This document shows, piece by piece, positions 49,363-58,715 of a stretch of DNA of 64,000 nucleotides. Location: positions 1-64,000 of the forward strand of contig CACYRK010000004.1 of NCBI GenBank assembly GCA_902776835.1, read 5' to 3'. A program made the translations under genes and the position numbers. The notes below the pieces were generated by a model. The model was not told where the DNA came from. It saw nothing but the letters and a program-made list of their open reading frames with translations, and did no database searches. How positions within the stretch are numbered: position 1 is the first letter of the stretch; every line of letters starts with the position of its first letter. This stretch comes from an uncultured Bacteroidales bacterium (GTDB lineage Bacteria > Bacteroidota > Bacteroidia > Bacteroidales > Muribaculaceae).

Positions 49363-51291
49363 TCAGTCGAGCGGCTCACGCTCCAGGTAGGTGTAGCCGT
49401 AGAGGCCGCTGCGGTAGTTGCGCACAAACTCGTTGCCCTCCTCGCTGGTGATTTTGCCCGTGCGCACACTTTCGGTCACCCACGACTCGACGTTGCGCAC
49501 CAATTGCTTGGGCGAGAACTGCACATAGTCGAGCACCTCGGCCACGGTCTCGCCATCGATCACCTGATCAATCTCGTAGTGGTCCTTGTACACGTCGATG
49601 TGCACGGCGTTGGTGTCACCGAAGAGGTTGTGCATGTCGCCCAGGATTTCCTGATAGGCACCCACGAGGAACACGCCCAGGTAGTAAGGCTCGCCGGGTT
49701 TGAGGCGATGCACGGGCAGTGAGTGTGTGATGCCCTGCGGCGAGATGAAGTTGGCTATCTTGCCGTCGCTGTCGCAGGTGATGTCCTGAATGGATGCTCG
49801 CCGGTTGGGCTGCTCATTGAGTCGCTGCAGTGGCACCACGGGGAACACCTGGTCGATGGCCCAACTGTCGGGCAGCGACTGGAAGAGCGAGAAGTTGCAG
49901 AAATATTTCTCGGGAAGCATGCGTGCCACGCTGCGCAGTTCGTCGGGGGCGTGCTTCATGTCGTTGGCGATGTCGTTCACGTCGCGGGCCACACTCCAGA
50001 AGAGTTTCTCGACGAGTGCTCGCGTGCGCAGGTCAATGAGGCCGAGGCTGAATCGGTCGAGCGCCTCCTCGCGGATTTGCAGCGCGTCGTGCCAGTCCTC
50101 GAGCAGACGAGCCTTGTTGATTTTGTCCCAAATCTCATAGAGGTCGCGCACCAATTCGTTGTCATCGTCGGCCACGGTGTCGACGTTGTCATCCCAAATG
50201 GGGAGTGCCGCCGTCTCGAGCACGTTCATCACCAGCACACTGTGGTGCGCAGTGAGCGAGCGTCCGCTCTCGTTGATGATATTGGGGTGCTTGATGCCGT
50301 TTTTGTTGCTCACGTCGACGAAGGTGTAGACGGCATCGTTGACATACTCCTGGATGCTGTAGTTCATTGAGTATCCGCTGGCACTGTTGCGCGTGCCGTC
50401 GTAGTCCACGCCCAGGCCGCCGCCAATGTCGACAAACTCGGGCGTGTAACCCATCTTGCTGAGTTGCACATAGAACTGCGAAGCCTCGCGCAGGGCGTTC
50501 TTGATACGGCGAATCTTGGTCACCTGGCTTCCGATGTGGAAGTGAATGAGTTTCAGGCACTCGGTCATCTTGGCCTCCTTGAGGTAGTCGAGCGCGGTGA
50601 AGAGTTCGCTGGTGTTCAGGCCGAACTTGCTGCGGTCGCCGCCGCTCTCCTCCCACTTGCCGCTGCCGCTGCTGGAGAGTTTGATTCGAATGCCGATGTT
50701 CGGCGTGATTCCCAGTCGGTCGGCCACGCTCTTGATGAGTGTGAGTTCATTGAGTTTCTCCACCACCAGGAAGATGCGTCGGCCCATCTTCTGAGCCAGC
50801 AGAGCCAGTTCGATGTATCCGGCGTCCTTGTATCCGTTGCAGATGATGAGCGAGTTCACGCCGATGTCGTTGGTGCTCAAGGCCAACACGGCATGCAGTT
50901 CGGGCTTTGAGCCGGCTTCCAGACCGATATTGAACTTTTTGCCGTGGCTCACGATTTCCTCCACCACCTGGCGCATCTGGTTCACCTTGATGGGGTAAAC
51001 TATGAAGTTCTGGCCGTCGTACTCATATTCCTTAGCCGCCTTTTTGAAGCAACTGGCCACCTTCTCGATGCGGTTGTCGAGGATGTCGGGGAATCGCAGC
51101 AATGTGGGAGCGGTGATATTGCGCGAGCGCAACTCTTCCATTACCTCTACCAGGTCGACCGGCACACAACTCTGCTTTGGAGTCACCGTCATGTGTCCTA
51201 ACTCATTGATGGAGAAATACTTCAAGCCCCATCCCTTGATGTTGTAAAGTTCGGCGCTGTCGTCGATGCGCCATTTATTAATTCCAGTCAC
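49363..51291 (-). CDS. speA: Biosynthetic arginine decarboxylase
   Basis: The 642-residue PLP enzyme makes agmatine from arginine, the first step of one route to polyamines. The PLP lysine is K102 in YPIKVNQM. Other features are GLEAGSKPEL, FHIGSQVTKIRRI, VDIGGGLGVDYDG and the late segment HNLFGDTNAVHIDV. N-terminal WRIDDSAELYNIKGWGLKYF is typical. A promoter (TAATTTTG on the minus strand) lies at 51329-51336. Confidence 0.96.
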   Translation of the reverse strand: MTGINKWRIDDSAELYNIKGWGLKYFSINELGHMTVTPKQSCVPVDLVEVMEELRSRNITAPTLLRFPDILDNRIEKVASCFKKAAKEYEYDGQNFIVYPIKVNQMRQVVEEIVSHGKKFNIGLEAGSKPELHAVLALSTNDIGVNSLIICNGYKDAGYIELALLAQKMGRRIFLVVEKLNELTLIKSVADRLGITPNIGIRIKLSSSGSGKWEESGGDRSKFGLNTSELFTALDYLKEAKMTECLKLIHFHIGSQVTKIRRIKNALREASQFYVQLSKMGYTPEFVDIGGGLGVDYDGTRNSASGYSMNYSIQEYVNDAVYTFVDVSNKNGIKHPNIINESGRSLTAHHSVLVMNVLETAALPIWDDNVDTVADDDNELVRDLYEIWDKINKARLLEDWHDALQIREEALDRFSLGLIDLRTRALVEKLFWSVARDVNDIANDMKHAPDELRSVARMLPEKYFCNFSLFQSLPDSWAIDQVFPVVPLQRLNEQPNRRASIQDITCDSDGKIANFISPQGITHSLPVHRLKPGEPYYLGVFLVGAYQEILGDMHNLFGDTNAVHIDVYKDHYEIDQVIDGETVAEVLDYVQFSPKQLVRNVESWVTESVRTGKITSEEGNEFVRNYRSGLYGYTYLEREPLD

Positions 51292-51328
51292 TACGCCTAC
51301 TTAAATTAAATGGTGAGACAATCGTGTG

Positions 51329-51336
51329 CAAAATTA
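51329..51336 (-). promoter_or_regulatory. Promoter -7 element for speA-truA
   Basis: CAAAATTA on the plus strand, i.e. TAATTTTG read towards speA, about 38 nt before the start at 51291. Confidence 0.55.
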
Positions 51337-51388
51337 AGCATAAAAATCATATTGTGGACTAAAAACCACCGATTTACTTCAAAAAAAA

Positions 51389-52057
51389 TCACACCTCGAA
51401 CACATAATTCAGAAAATCGTGCAGCGGCAGCAGGGCATGCAGGTCGTCGGCCACACGCTCCACCCAGTCGTCGCAGTCGAAGTATTGCGGTGTGAGATTC
51501 ATCATCGCTATGTACTCCTTCATCTTCAGATATTCGGCCAGCGGATGGTCCTTGGGATAGTCCTTGGGCACCGACTTGAGTGCGTTGCTGTCCCAGTGGT
51601 AGCGCGAGGTGAATTCGGGGTTCTCGACAATCTTGAGAAACTCCTCGTCCTCGGCGGCGATGAGCGAGCGCAACTGGTCGAGTATTCGTCGCTCGGGCCA
51701 CCACACGCCGCCGCCCATCATAAGGTTGTCGGGCTGAAAATGAATGTAGTAGCCCGACATGATGGTGTGTCGTCCGCCACGTCCCAGCACGGCCGAGAAA
51801 TAGTTCTTATACGGGCTTTTGTCCTTGCTGAAGCGCGTGTCGCGGTAGATGCGGTAAACGGATTCTTTCAGGCCCAGTCCGCGCACATTGGCGTCGTAGT
51901 TGCCCACCATCTGTATGAGCCGTTCGACATCCTGCTCCCAGGGCAGCCGCACAGCGTCGTACTGCTCGCGGTGCGCCTTGAACCACACGCGGTCGTTGTT
52001 CATCTCCAATTGCCTCAGGAAGGCAATCACATCACTGATTTTTACTGCCGATTTCAT
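51389..52057 (-). CDS. DUF2461 family protein
   Basis: A 222-residue protein with the DUF2461 (TIGR02453) signature across its length: FLRQLEMNNDRVWFKAHREQYD at the N-terminus, RDTRFSKDKSPYKNYFSAVLG, SGYYIHFQPDNLMMGGGVWWPE and a C-terminal PLAEYLKMKEYIAM part. The function is unknown; members are cytoplasmic and widespread. A promoter (TAATTTTG on the minus strand) lies at 52078-52085. Confidence 0.92.
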   Translation of the reverse strand: MKSAVKISDVIAFLRQLEMNNDRVWFKAHREQYDAVRLPWEQDVERLIQMVGNYDANVRGLGLKESVYRIYRDTRFSKDKSPYKNYFSAVLGRGGRHTIMSGYYIHFQPDNLMMGGGVWWPERRILDQLRSLIAAEDEEFLKIVENPEFTSRYHWDSNALKSVPKDYPKDHPLAEYLKMKEYIAMMNLTPQYFDCDDWVERVADDLHALLPLHDFLNYVFEV

Positions 52058-52129
52058 CGTTTCCTATTTTTTTCTTGCAAAATTACCCCAAAAGGCAGAA
52101 AAAAGCAAAATAAATTTTGTTTGCGTTTT

Positions 52130-52393
52130 CTTGTCATTTCGCTCACCTTGCACTAATGTTGCCGCTAAAGCGGCGAAATTAGGCGGCACCTCGGAAATAA
52201 AAATGTGCGAGCACATTTTGTATTTCACTCGGTTTGCACTAATGTTGAATAAATTAGGCTTCGGTTCGGAAAAACTCAAAACAAGTTTTGGTTTTTCGCT
52301 CGCCTTGCACTAATGTTGAATAAATTAGGCGGCACCTCGGAAATAAAAATGTGCGAGCACATTTTGTATTTCACTCGGTTTGCACTAATTTTG
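52130..52393 (+). repeat. Array of promoter-like units upstream of ffh
   Basis: Four imperfect direct repeats, each ending in GCACTAATnTTG: -7-like elements at 52154-52161, 52240-52247, 52311-52318 (all TAATGTTG) and 52386-52393 (TAATTTTG, consensus). Between them recur AATTAGGCGGCACCTCGG, AATGTGCGAGCACATTTTG and TTTCACTCGGTTTGC. The spacing is 86, 71 and 75 bp. Only the last unit has a full consensus with TTTTG 19 nt upstream, so it is the likely ffh promoter. Confidence 0.75.
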
Positions 52394-52459
52394 CAGTCAG
52401 TTTTGTGACGTTGATTTGGCGTTGCAAGTTATTTTATTGATAATAAATACATTAGATAG

Positions 52460-53785
52460 ATGTTTGATAATTTACAAGAAAAACTGGAGCGGTCGTTTAA
52501 ACTGCTCAAAGGACAGGGCAAGATTACTGAGATCAACGTGGCCGAGACCCTGAAAGAGGTTCGCCGCGCACTCATCGATGCCGACGTTAACTACAAAATT
52601 GCCAAGCAATTCATCGACACGGTGAAGGAGAAGGCAATGGGCCAAAACGTGATTAACGCGCTGAAGCCGCAAGAGTTGATGGTGAAGATCGTTCACGACG
52701 AACTTGCACAACTCATGGGTGGCGAGCAGGCGCCGTTTAATGTTGAGGGCAAGCCTGCCGTGATACTGATGTCGGGTTTGCAGGGTTCTGGTAAGACCAC
52801 GTTCAGCGGCAAGTTGGCGTTGCGCATGAAGAACAACCGCAAGAGTCCGCTGCTGGTGGCTTGCGACGTGTATCGTCCCGCTGCCATCACCCAACTTCAG
52901 ACGCTGGGCGAGCAGATTCAGGTTCCCGTATACGCCGAGCCCGAGAGCAAGAACCCCGTGGAGATTGCTCTGCACGGCATCGAGGAGGCAAAGCGCACCG
53001 GTCGCGACGTGGTCATCGTCGATACCGCCGGCCGCCTTGCCGTCGACGAGCAGATGATGCAGGAGATTGCGGCAATCAAAGAGGCCATCAACCCCAACGA
53101 GACACTGTTTGTCGTCGACGCCATGACAGGCCAGGACGCTGTGAACACCGCCAAGGCGTTCAACGACCGCCTGGACTTTGACGGCGTGGTCCTCACCAAA
53201 CTCGACGGCGACACACGCGGTGGTGCGGCGCTGTCGATTCGCGCGGTGGTCAACAAGCCCATCAAGTTTGTCGGTACTGGCGAGAAGATGGAGGCCATCG
53301 ACCCGTTCCGTCCCGCCGGTATGGCCGACCGCATCCTGGGCATGGGCGACATCGTGTCGTTTGTCGACCGCATGCAGCAGCAGTACGACGAGGAGAAGGC
53401 AAAGGAGTTGGAGAAGAAACTGCGCAAGAACGAGTTTGACTTCAACGACTTCCTGACTCAAATAGGCCAAATCAAGAAGATGGGCAACCTGAAGAGCCTG
53501 GCCTCGATGATACCCGGCGTCGGCAAGGCCATCAAGGACATCGACATCGACGACAACGCGTTCAAGAGCATCGAAGCCATCATCCACTCGATGACACCCT
53601 ACGAGCGCACCCACCCCAAGGAGATGAACGGCTCACGCCGTAAGCGCATCGCTGCCGGCAGTGGCACGAGCATTCAGGAGGTGAACCGCCTGCTCAAGCA
53701 GTTTGAGCAGATGAGCAAGGTGATGCACATGGTCGCCACCACGAAGAACCCGCTGAAAATCGGTTTCGGCGCACGCCGCAAGTAA
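52460..53785 (+). CDS. ffh: Signal recognition particle GTPase Ffh
   Basis: A 441-residue protein with the SRP54 N domain (about 1-85), the GTPase G domain (Walker A GLQGSGKTT, 106-114; VIVDTAGRLAVDE; KLDGDTRGGAALS) and the methionine-rich M domain (about 320-441, DFLTQIGQIKKMGNLKSLASMIPGVG). It binds signal sequences of nascent inner-membrane and secreted proteins together with SRP RNA. Length is normal. It is driven by the last unit of the promoter-like array and followed 29 nt later by folD. Confidence 0.96.
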   Translation: MFDNLQEKLERSFKLLKGQGKITEINVAETLKEVRRALIDADVNYKIAKQFIDTVKEKAMGQNVINALKPQELMVKIVHDELAQLMGGEQAPFNVEGKPAVILMSGLQGSGKTTFSGKLALRMKNNRKSPLLVACDVYRPAAITQLQTLGEQIQVPVYAEPESKNPVEIALHGIEEAKRTGRDVVIVDTAGRLAVDEQMMQEIAAIKEAINPNETLFVVDAMTGQDAVNTAKAFNDRLDFDGVVLTKLDGDTRGGAALSIRAVVNKPIKFVGTGEKMEAIDPFRPAGMADRILGMGDIVSFVDRMQQQYDEEKAKELEKKLRKNEFDFNDFLTQIGQIKKMGNLKSLASMIPGVGKAIKDIDIDDNAFKSIEAIIHSMTPYERTHPKEMNGSRRKRIAAGSGTSIQEVNRLLKQFEQMSKVMHMVATTKNPLKIGFGARRK

Positions 53786-53814
53786 TCAAGTAACACACAA
53801 AAACATCTTATACC

Positions 53815-54699
53815 ATGCAACTGATTGACGGAAAGAGTATTGCTGAGCAAATCAAGAAAGAGATTGCCGAGCAAGTAGAGCAAATGCTTGCCCAGGGCCT
53901 TAAGCGCCCGCATCTGGCAGCCATCCTGGTGGGCCACGACGGCGGCAGCGAGAGTTACATGACCAACAAAGTGCGGGCTTGCGAGCAGTGCGGCTTCAAG
54001 AGCACGCTGCAACGCTACGACGAAGACATCACCGAGGAGGAACTGCTGCGTGCCATCGACGGCCTGAACAACGACCCCGACGTGGACGGCTTCATCGTTC
54101 AGTTGCCGCTTCCCAAGCACATCGACGAGCAGCGCGTGATTGAGGCCATCGACTACCGCAAAGACGTCGACGGTTTCCACCCCGTGAATGTGGGCCGCCT
54201 GTCGATTGGTCTGCCGTGCTTCCGCTCGGCCACCCCTCAGGGCATCGTCAACCTGCTGGACCGCAGCGGCATCGACACGCGTGGCAAGCACTGCGTGGTG
54301 CTGGGCCGCAGCAACATCGTCGGCAAGCCCGTGGCGGCACTGATGATGGCCAAGAGCAAGCCCGGCAACTGCACCGTGACCGTGTGCCACAGCGCAACGC
54401 CGAACATCCCCGAAATCACCCGCCAAGCCGACATACTGATTGCCGCCCTGGGCTCGCCCGCCTTTGTCAAGGCCGACATGGTGAAACCCGGCGCCGTGGT
54501 CATCGACGTGGGCACCACGCGTGTTGCCGACGCCACTCGCAAGAGCGGCTGGCGCCTGTGCGGCGACGTCGACTTTGACGCCGTGGCCCCGCTTTGCAGC
54601 CACATCACCCCTGTTCCCGGCGGCGTAGGTCCCATGACCATCGTGTCGCTCATGCAGAACACCCTCATGGCTGCCAAGCACACCATTTATCCAGCATAA
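53815..54699 (+). CDS. folD: Methylenetetrahydrofolate dehydrogenase/cyclohydrolase
   Basis: A 294-residue bifunctional enzyme of one-carbon metabolism. The motifs [56 protein letters not shown] and [11 protein letters not shown] are all present; the catalytic lysine falls in the YMTNKVRAC segment. It ends in the usual helical tail. It is probably co-transcribed with ffh. Confidence 0.96.
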   Translation: MQLIDGKSIAEQIKKEIAEQVEQMLAQGLKRPHLAAILVGHDGGSESYMTNKVRACEQCGFKSTLQRYDEDITEEELLRAIDGLNNDPDVDGFIVQLPLPKHIDEQRVIEAIDYRKDVDGFHPVNVGRLSIGLPCFRSATPQGIVNLLDRSGIDTRGKHCVVLGRSNIVGKPVAALMMAKSKPGNCTVTVCHSATPNIPEITRQADILIAALGSPAFVKADMVKPGAVVIDVGTTRVADATRKSGWRLCGDVDFDAVAPLCSHITPVPGGVGPMTIVSLMQNTLMAAKHTIYPA

Positions 54700-54731
54700 T
54701 TTGTATTACCTCTTAACCACTGTATTGTAAT

Positions 54732-55793
54732 ATGACATCGATGTTTAGCGTGTTGGCACTGTCGCTGCTGTCGCTGCTTCAGAGCAACAACCCCGTGGAA
54801 CTGCTGTTTATCGGCGACGCCATGCAGCACATGGCGCAAATCACCGCCGCCAGCCGAGGCGACGGCACTTACGACTACTCGCAATGCTTTGCCCTGATCG
54901 AGGACGAGGTGCGCGCCGCCGACTATGCCGTGGTCAACCTGGAGGTGACGCTTGGCGGCAAGCCCTACTCGGGCTACCCCTGCTTCAGCGCCCCCGACTC
55001 CTATGCTCGCCAACTGCGCGACTCGGGCTTTGACCTGTTTCTCACGGCCAACAACCACTGCCTCGACACACGCGACCGCGGCCTGGCCCGCACCATCGCC
55101 ACGCTCGACTCGCTGGGTGTGCCACACCTGGGCACCTATGTCAACGCCACCGAGCGTGCGCGTCTGATGCCTCACATCACCACCATACGCGGCATACGTT
55201 TCGCTTTTATCAACTACACCTACGACACCAACGGCATCACCGTTCAGCGCGATGCCGTGGTCGACTATATCGACAGGGACTTGATTGCCCGCGACGTCAA
55301 AGCGGCTCGCGACGCTGGCGCCCAGGTGATTGTGGCGTGCATGCACTGGGGCATCGAGTATACCCTGGTGCCGGTGCAGGAGCAGCGCGATTTGGCCGAC
55401 TTCCTCGTCGACCAGGGCGTGGACCTGATTATCGGCGGGCATCCGCACGTGGTGGAGCCTATGGAGGTGCGCCACAGCGACCGCTACAACAAGGACGTGC
55501 TGCTGGTGTACAGCCTGGGCAACTTTATCTCGAACATGAACGACCCCGACTGCCGCGGCGGCGCCTGGGTGAAAGTGGGCGTGGCCATGATGGGCGACAA
55601 GCCGGTGATTATCAACCCACGCTACCAGTTGTTCTTCTGCCAGAAGCCCACCGGCAGCACCAACTACATGGTCATTCCCGAGCCTATGCGCGACAAGGTG
55701 ACTCCCGGACAGCGCGATGCCTTCGACCGCTTTATGACGCGCGCTCACAGCATGGCTATGGACAAAAACATCGGCGTTCCGCAACAGCAGTAA
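54732..55793 (+). CDS. CapA-family metallophosphatase-like protein
   Basis: A 353-residue protein of the PGA_cap/CapA fold: LLFIGDAMQHMAQI (first metal site), AVVNLEVTLGGKPYSGYPCFSAPD, LTANNHCLDTRDRGLARTIATLDSLGV, CMHWGIEYTLVP and IIGGHPHVVEPMEV, then LVYSLGNFISN. The first residues (FSVLALSLLSLLQS) may be a signal peptide or anchor. CapA acts in poly-gamma-glutamate export in Bacillus; in Bacteroidetes the family is common and of unproven role. It follows folD after 32 nt. Confidence 0.9.
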   Translation: MTSMFSVLALSLLSLLQSNNPVELLFIGDAMQHMAQITAASRGDGTYDYSQCFALIEDEVRAADYAVVNLEVTLGGKPYSGYPCFSAPDSYARQLRDSGFDLFLTANNHCLDTRDRGLARTIATLDSLGVPHLGTYVNATERARLMPHITTIRGIRFAFINYTYDTNGITVQRDAVVDYIDRDLIARDVKAARDAGAQVIVACMHWGIEYTLVPVQEQRDLADFLVDQGVDLIIGGHPHVVEPMEVRHSDRYNKDVLLVYSLGNFISNMNDPDCRGGAWVKVGVAMMGDKPVIINPRYQLFFCQKPTGSTNYMVIPEPMRDKVTPGQRDAFDRFMTRAHSMAMDKNIGVPQQQ

Positions 55794-55816
55794 CGCTCAA
55801 CTGGACAAAATAAACA

Positions 55817-55891
55817 CCCGGCCCTGCGACAGCAACAAGAGAAATCCAGAAATTCTGGGGAATCTTGAAACTGTCGCAGGGCCGGGCGATT
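55817..55891. terminator. Bidirectional terminator with 16-bp stem
   Basis: CCCGGCCCTGCGACAG (55817-55832) and CTGTCGCAGGGCCGGG (55871-55886) pair perfectly across a loop of 38 nt; TTTTT follows on the right, and A-rich sequence on the left. It separates the convergent CapA and TIGR02757 genes. Confidence 0.85.
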
Positions 55892-55899
55892 TTTGGTGT

Positions 55900-56661
55900 C
55901 TACTTGTTGTTGACGCCGTAGCCGAAAAGTGCGAAGTCGCCGCGCAGCGGGTCGCCGGGGAACACGGTTGCCAGGGCCTCGGTGAGGCGTCGCGCGGCAC
56001 TCATCGATGCTGTGCGGCAGGCGAGCAATTGGAGCCGTGTGGCCTGGCTCACCACATGTGTGTCGAGCGGCATGACGAGGCTTTCGCGTGGCATCCACGA
56101 TGCCCATAGGCCCAAGTCGACGGGCGAGCCGTCGCGCACCATCCACCGCAGAAACATGCACAAGCGCTTGCAGGCCGACTGTGTGTCCTTTGGCACCACG
56201 CCGCCACTGCCGTGCTGTGCAAAGTGGCAACAGATGGCGTCGAGGGCCTCCGGAGCGTCGGCGGCGTGCTGGCGCACATAGTCGCCCAGCGTGCCCCACT
56301 GCGTGAGCAGGAGGCGATAGGCACTGAGGAAGTCGTGCATGGCGCCACAGGTGTACAGGCGATAGAAACAATGGCCATCACCGGCCGGCAAATGGCGGGT
56401 AAAGTCGCCTCGACGCACCCAGGCGTCGACATCACCATCGGCCCAGTCGACGATAGCCTGGATTTTGCGCATAAACTGCTGGCGGCTGCCGTAACTCAGG
56501 TTGGCCGCGACAAATGCCGTGGCCTCGCGGTTGGCGTCGCCATCGACCTGATGCATCCACCAAGACGGGTCGCCGATGAGGAAGTCGGCCGTCTCGTAGC
56601 GCTCGGCGTAGTCACGCAACAATTGCGCCACGGCGGGCGATATGGCGGGCTGCCGGCTCAT
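55900..56661 (-). CDS. TIGR02757 family protein
   Basis: A 253-residue protein matching the TIGR02757 family throughout: LLRDYAERYETADFLIGDPSWW, FVAANLSYGSRQQFMRKIQ, CFYRLYTCGAMHDFL, CKRLCMFLRWMVR, LVMPLDTHVVSQATRL and PLRGDFALFGYGVN at the C-terminus. The function is unknown, although DTHV and DFALFG resemble helix-hairpin-helix DNA glycosylase folds. The start at 56661 shares one base with the stop of the upstream YitT gene (TGATG), so they are coupled. Confidence 0.88.
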   Translation of the reverse strand: MSRQPAISPAVAQLLRDYAERYETADFLIGDPSWWMHQVDGDANREATAFVAANLSYGSRQQFMRKIQAIVDWADGDVDAWVRRGDFTRHLPAGDGHCFYRLYTCGAMHDFLSAYRLLLTQWGTLGDYVRQHAADAPEALDAICCHFAQHGSGGVVPKDTQSACKRLCMFLRWMVRDGSPVDLGLWASWMPRESLVMPLDTHVVSQATRLQLLACRTASMSAARRLTEALATVFPGDPLRGDFALFGYGVNNK

Positions 56662-57611
56662 CACTCGGTGGGCAGGGCACGGAAGCCTGTGCCGAGGATT
56701 TCGGCACTCTCCATGATGTTGACAAACGCCTTGGGATCGATGAGGTGAAGCACCGAGCGCAACTTGAGCATATCGGAGCGGTCGAGCGTCACATACAGCA
56801 TCTTGCGCTCGCTGCCTTGGTACAGCCCGCTGCCAGTGATGCATGTGCCGCCGCGCTTGAGGTCGTTGATGATGTATTGGCGAATGGGCTCGGGGTCGTC
56901 GGTGATGATGAACATGGTGCGGTAACTCTTCATGCCGTCGATTACCAGGTTAATCACCTTGCCCTCGATGAAGATGATAATCACCGAGTAGATGGGCAGA
57001 CGGAAGTCGCCGAATGCGATGAGCGTGCTCAGCGTGATGATGCCGTCGACAATCATCACCAGTGTGCCCAGCGAAATCTTGGTGTACTTGTGCAGAATCA
57101 TCGAGATGATGTCGGACCCGCCACTGGTGGCACCTGAGCGGAAAATCAAGCCGATTGCCACACCATAGATGATACCGGCGACCACAGTGTTAAGGAAGTA
57201 GTCGGGCAAGAACCAACCGCCATTTTGTGGAATGGGCACCATCGAGTGCCCCTCAACGTTGCTGATGGCGCCGTCGTGAATCACAGGATCATAGCCCCAC
57301 CAACTCTCGAGCACAAAGGTGGCGGCAAAAATCAGGATTGTCGACACGATGGTTTTCACGCCGAATTTCGGTCCGAGAATCCACGTGCCGATGATGAGCA
57401 GTGGCACGTCCATGCAGATGGCGTAGAGCGAGATTTTCCACGGCCACACCGTGTTGAGCACGTTGCTGAGGCCGTAGGTGCCGCCCGGTGCCATCATGTA
57501 GGGGTTGACAAACATCACATCGCCCACAGCAAAGAGCACACTGCCCACAGTAAGCAGGATGTAGGCTAAGATTTCCTGCTTAATTTTGGTCTTGTTAGGA
57601 AGAACCTTCAT
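56661..57611 (-). CDS. YitT family membrane protein
   Basis: A 316-residue protein with five or six transmembrane segments (ILAYILLTVGSVLFAVGDVMFV, VWPWKISLYAICMDVPLLIIG, VVAGIIYGVAIGLIFRSGATSGGSDII) carrying the DUF161 (YitT) GATSGGSDI motif, followed by a C-terminal DUF2179 domain (about 225-300, RTMFIITDDPEPIRQYIINDLKRGGTCI). The role is unknown. It has its own promoter (TAACTTTG on the minus strand, 57704-57711) and a leader of about 85 nt. Confidence 0.92.
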   Translation of the reverse strand: MKVLPNKTKIKQEILAYILLTVGSVLFAVGDVMFVNPYMMAPGGTYGLSNVLNTVWPWKISLYAICMDVPLLIIGTWILGPKFGVKTIVSTILIFAATFVLESWWGYDPVIHDGAISNVEGHSMVPIPQNGGWFLPDYFLNTVVAGIIYGVAIGLIFRSGATSGGSDIISMILHKYTKISLGTLVMIVDGIITLSTLIAFGDFRLPIYSVIIIFIEGKVINLVIDGMKSYRTMFIITDDPEPIRQYIINDLKRGGTCITGSGLYQGSERKMLYVTLDRSDMLKLRSVLHLIDPKAFVNIMESAEILGTGFRALPTE

Positions 57612-57703
57612 TGATATTGATTTAAGTGGTGAATATCCTCATACTCAGGCTCGTAAGCCCTGCCAAACCACATTGGCGCGGCCTACCCTGCCATTGAGCG
57701 GTG

Positions 57704-57711
57704 CAAAGTTA
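57704..57711 (-). promoter_or_regulatory. Promoter -7 element for the YitT gene
   Basis: TAACTTTG read on the minus strand, consistent with TAnnTTTG. Confidence 0.55.
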
Positions 57712-57773
57712 CACATTATTTCCCACTCAGCGACAAGTTTGTGGCGGCAAAACTCAATTTAGCGGTGAATTGG

Positions 57774-58715
57774 TCAATTCTTCATGCGGCGATAGGCTGT
57801 GCGGAGGGCCTTCCAGAGCCGTGGTGCCCGCAGCAGCGTGTGCAGCAGTCGCGTCTTGACAGTGCATCGGCTGCAGTCGAGGCTCATCACGTGGCGATAC
57901 CAAGGGTGGGCGGTGTCGTAGTCGTCGACATAAAATGCGAGTCGGTCGACCTCCAGGGCATCGACCAGATGGCTCACCTGCTCAGTCAAGCCCTGTCGCT
58001 GCAACTCGCGTGAGAGCAGCGTGAAAAAGCGCTGAAGCCTGTCGAGCGTCGAATAAGACGCCTGGGCGGTGAGCGACGCGGGGTTAACGTAATAGTTGTA
58101 GACGTGCTCGTTGCTGATGACCACACGCTGGAGACGTTGCGACAGGCGCACGTTGAAGAGCAAATCCTCGGCGGGCAGGCCACGGCTGTCGAGGTCGAAG
58201 TCGGCGGCTTGCACCGCATCGCGCCGCATGATGCAATAGCAGGCGCCACAGTGGGTGTTGAGCGCCAAGTTGTAGCGCAGAAACTCCTCGCCGCTCATCG
58301 TGCCAGTGAAGCGGTGGCGCAGCATGGGGTTTTTCACGCCGTCGATGCGGCGGTAAGCGCCGTAGGCCAACTGTGCGTCGCCATCGGTAATGAGCCGCAG
58401 CAGGGTTTCCAAAGCGTTGGGCGGCAAGGTGTCGTCGGCATCAAGAGGCACAACATACTGGCCCATAGCGTTTTGCCATCCCGTCATGCGCGCACGCAGC
58501 AAGCCCTTGTTTTCTTGGCGGACAATCCGCCACATGGCGTAGCGGCCGGCATAATCCTGTGCGATGGCCGGCGACCCGTCGGGCGACCCGTCGTCCACCA
58601 TGACGACCTCAAAATCGCGCATCGTCTGGCCCGCCACGCTGTCGAGGCAGCGTGCCAGCGTGTGCTCGTTGCGATAAAAAGGTATTACGACCGATATTGT
58701 CACCACTCCGCTCAT
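57774..58715 (-). CDS. Glycosyltransferase family 2
   Basis: A 313-residue inverting GT-A transferase: ISVVIPFYRNEHTLARCLDSVAGQ, VVMVDDGSPDGSP, VVPLDADDTLPPNALE with the intact DAD metal motif, and SRGLPAEDLLFNVRLS with the ED acceptor-site acids. The C-terminal 80 residues are helical. It acts in the cytoplasm on surface glycans. The start shares one base with the stop of the upstream GT4-type gene, so the two are co-translated. Confidence 0.92.
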   Translation of the reverse strand: MSGVVTISVVIPFYRNEHTLARCLDSVAGQTMRDFEVVMVDDGSPDGSPAIAQDYAGRYAMWRIVRQENKGLLRARMTGWQNAMGQYVVPLDADDTLPPNALETLLRLITDGDAQLAYGAYRRIDGVKNPMLRHRFTGTMSGEEFLRYNLALNTHCGACYCIMRRDAVQAADFDLDSRGLPAEDLLFNVRLSQRLQRVVISNEHVYNYYVNPASLTAQASYSTLDRLQRFFTLLSRELQRQGLTEQVSHLVDALEVDRLAFYVDDYDTAHPWYRHVMSLDCSRCTVKTRLLHTLLRAPRLWKALRTAYRRMKN

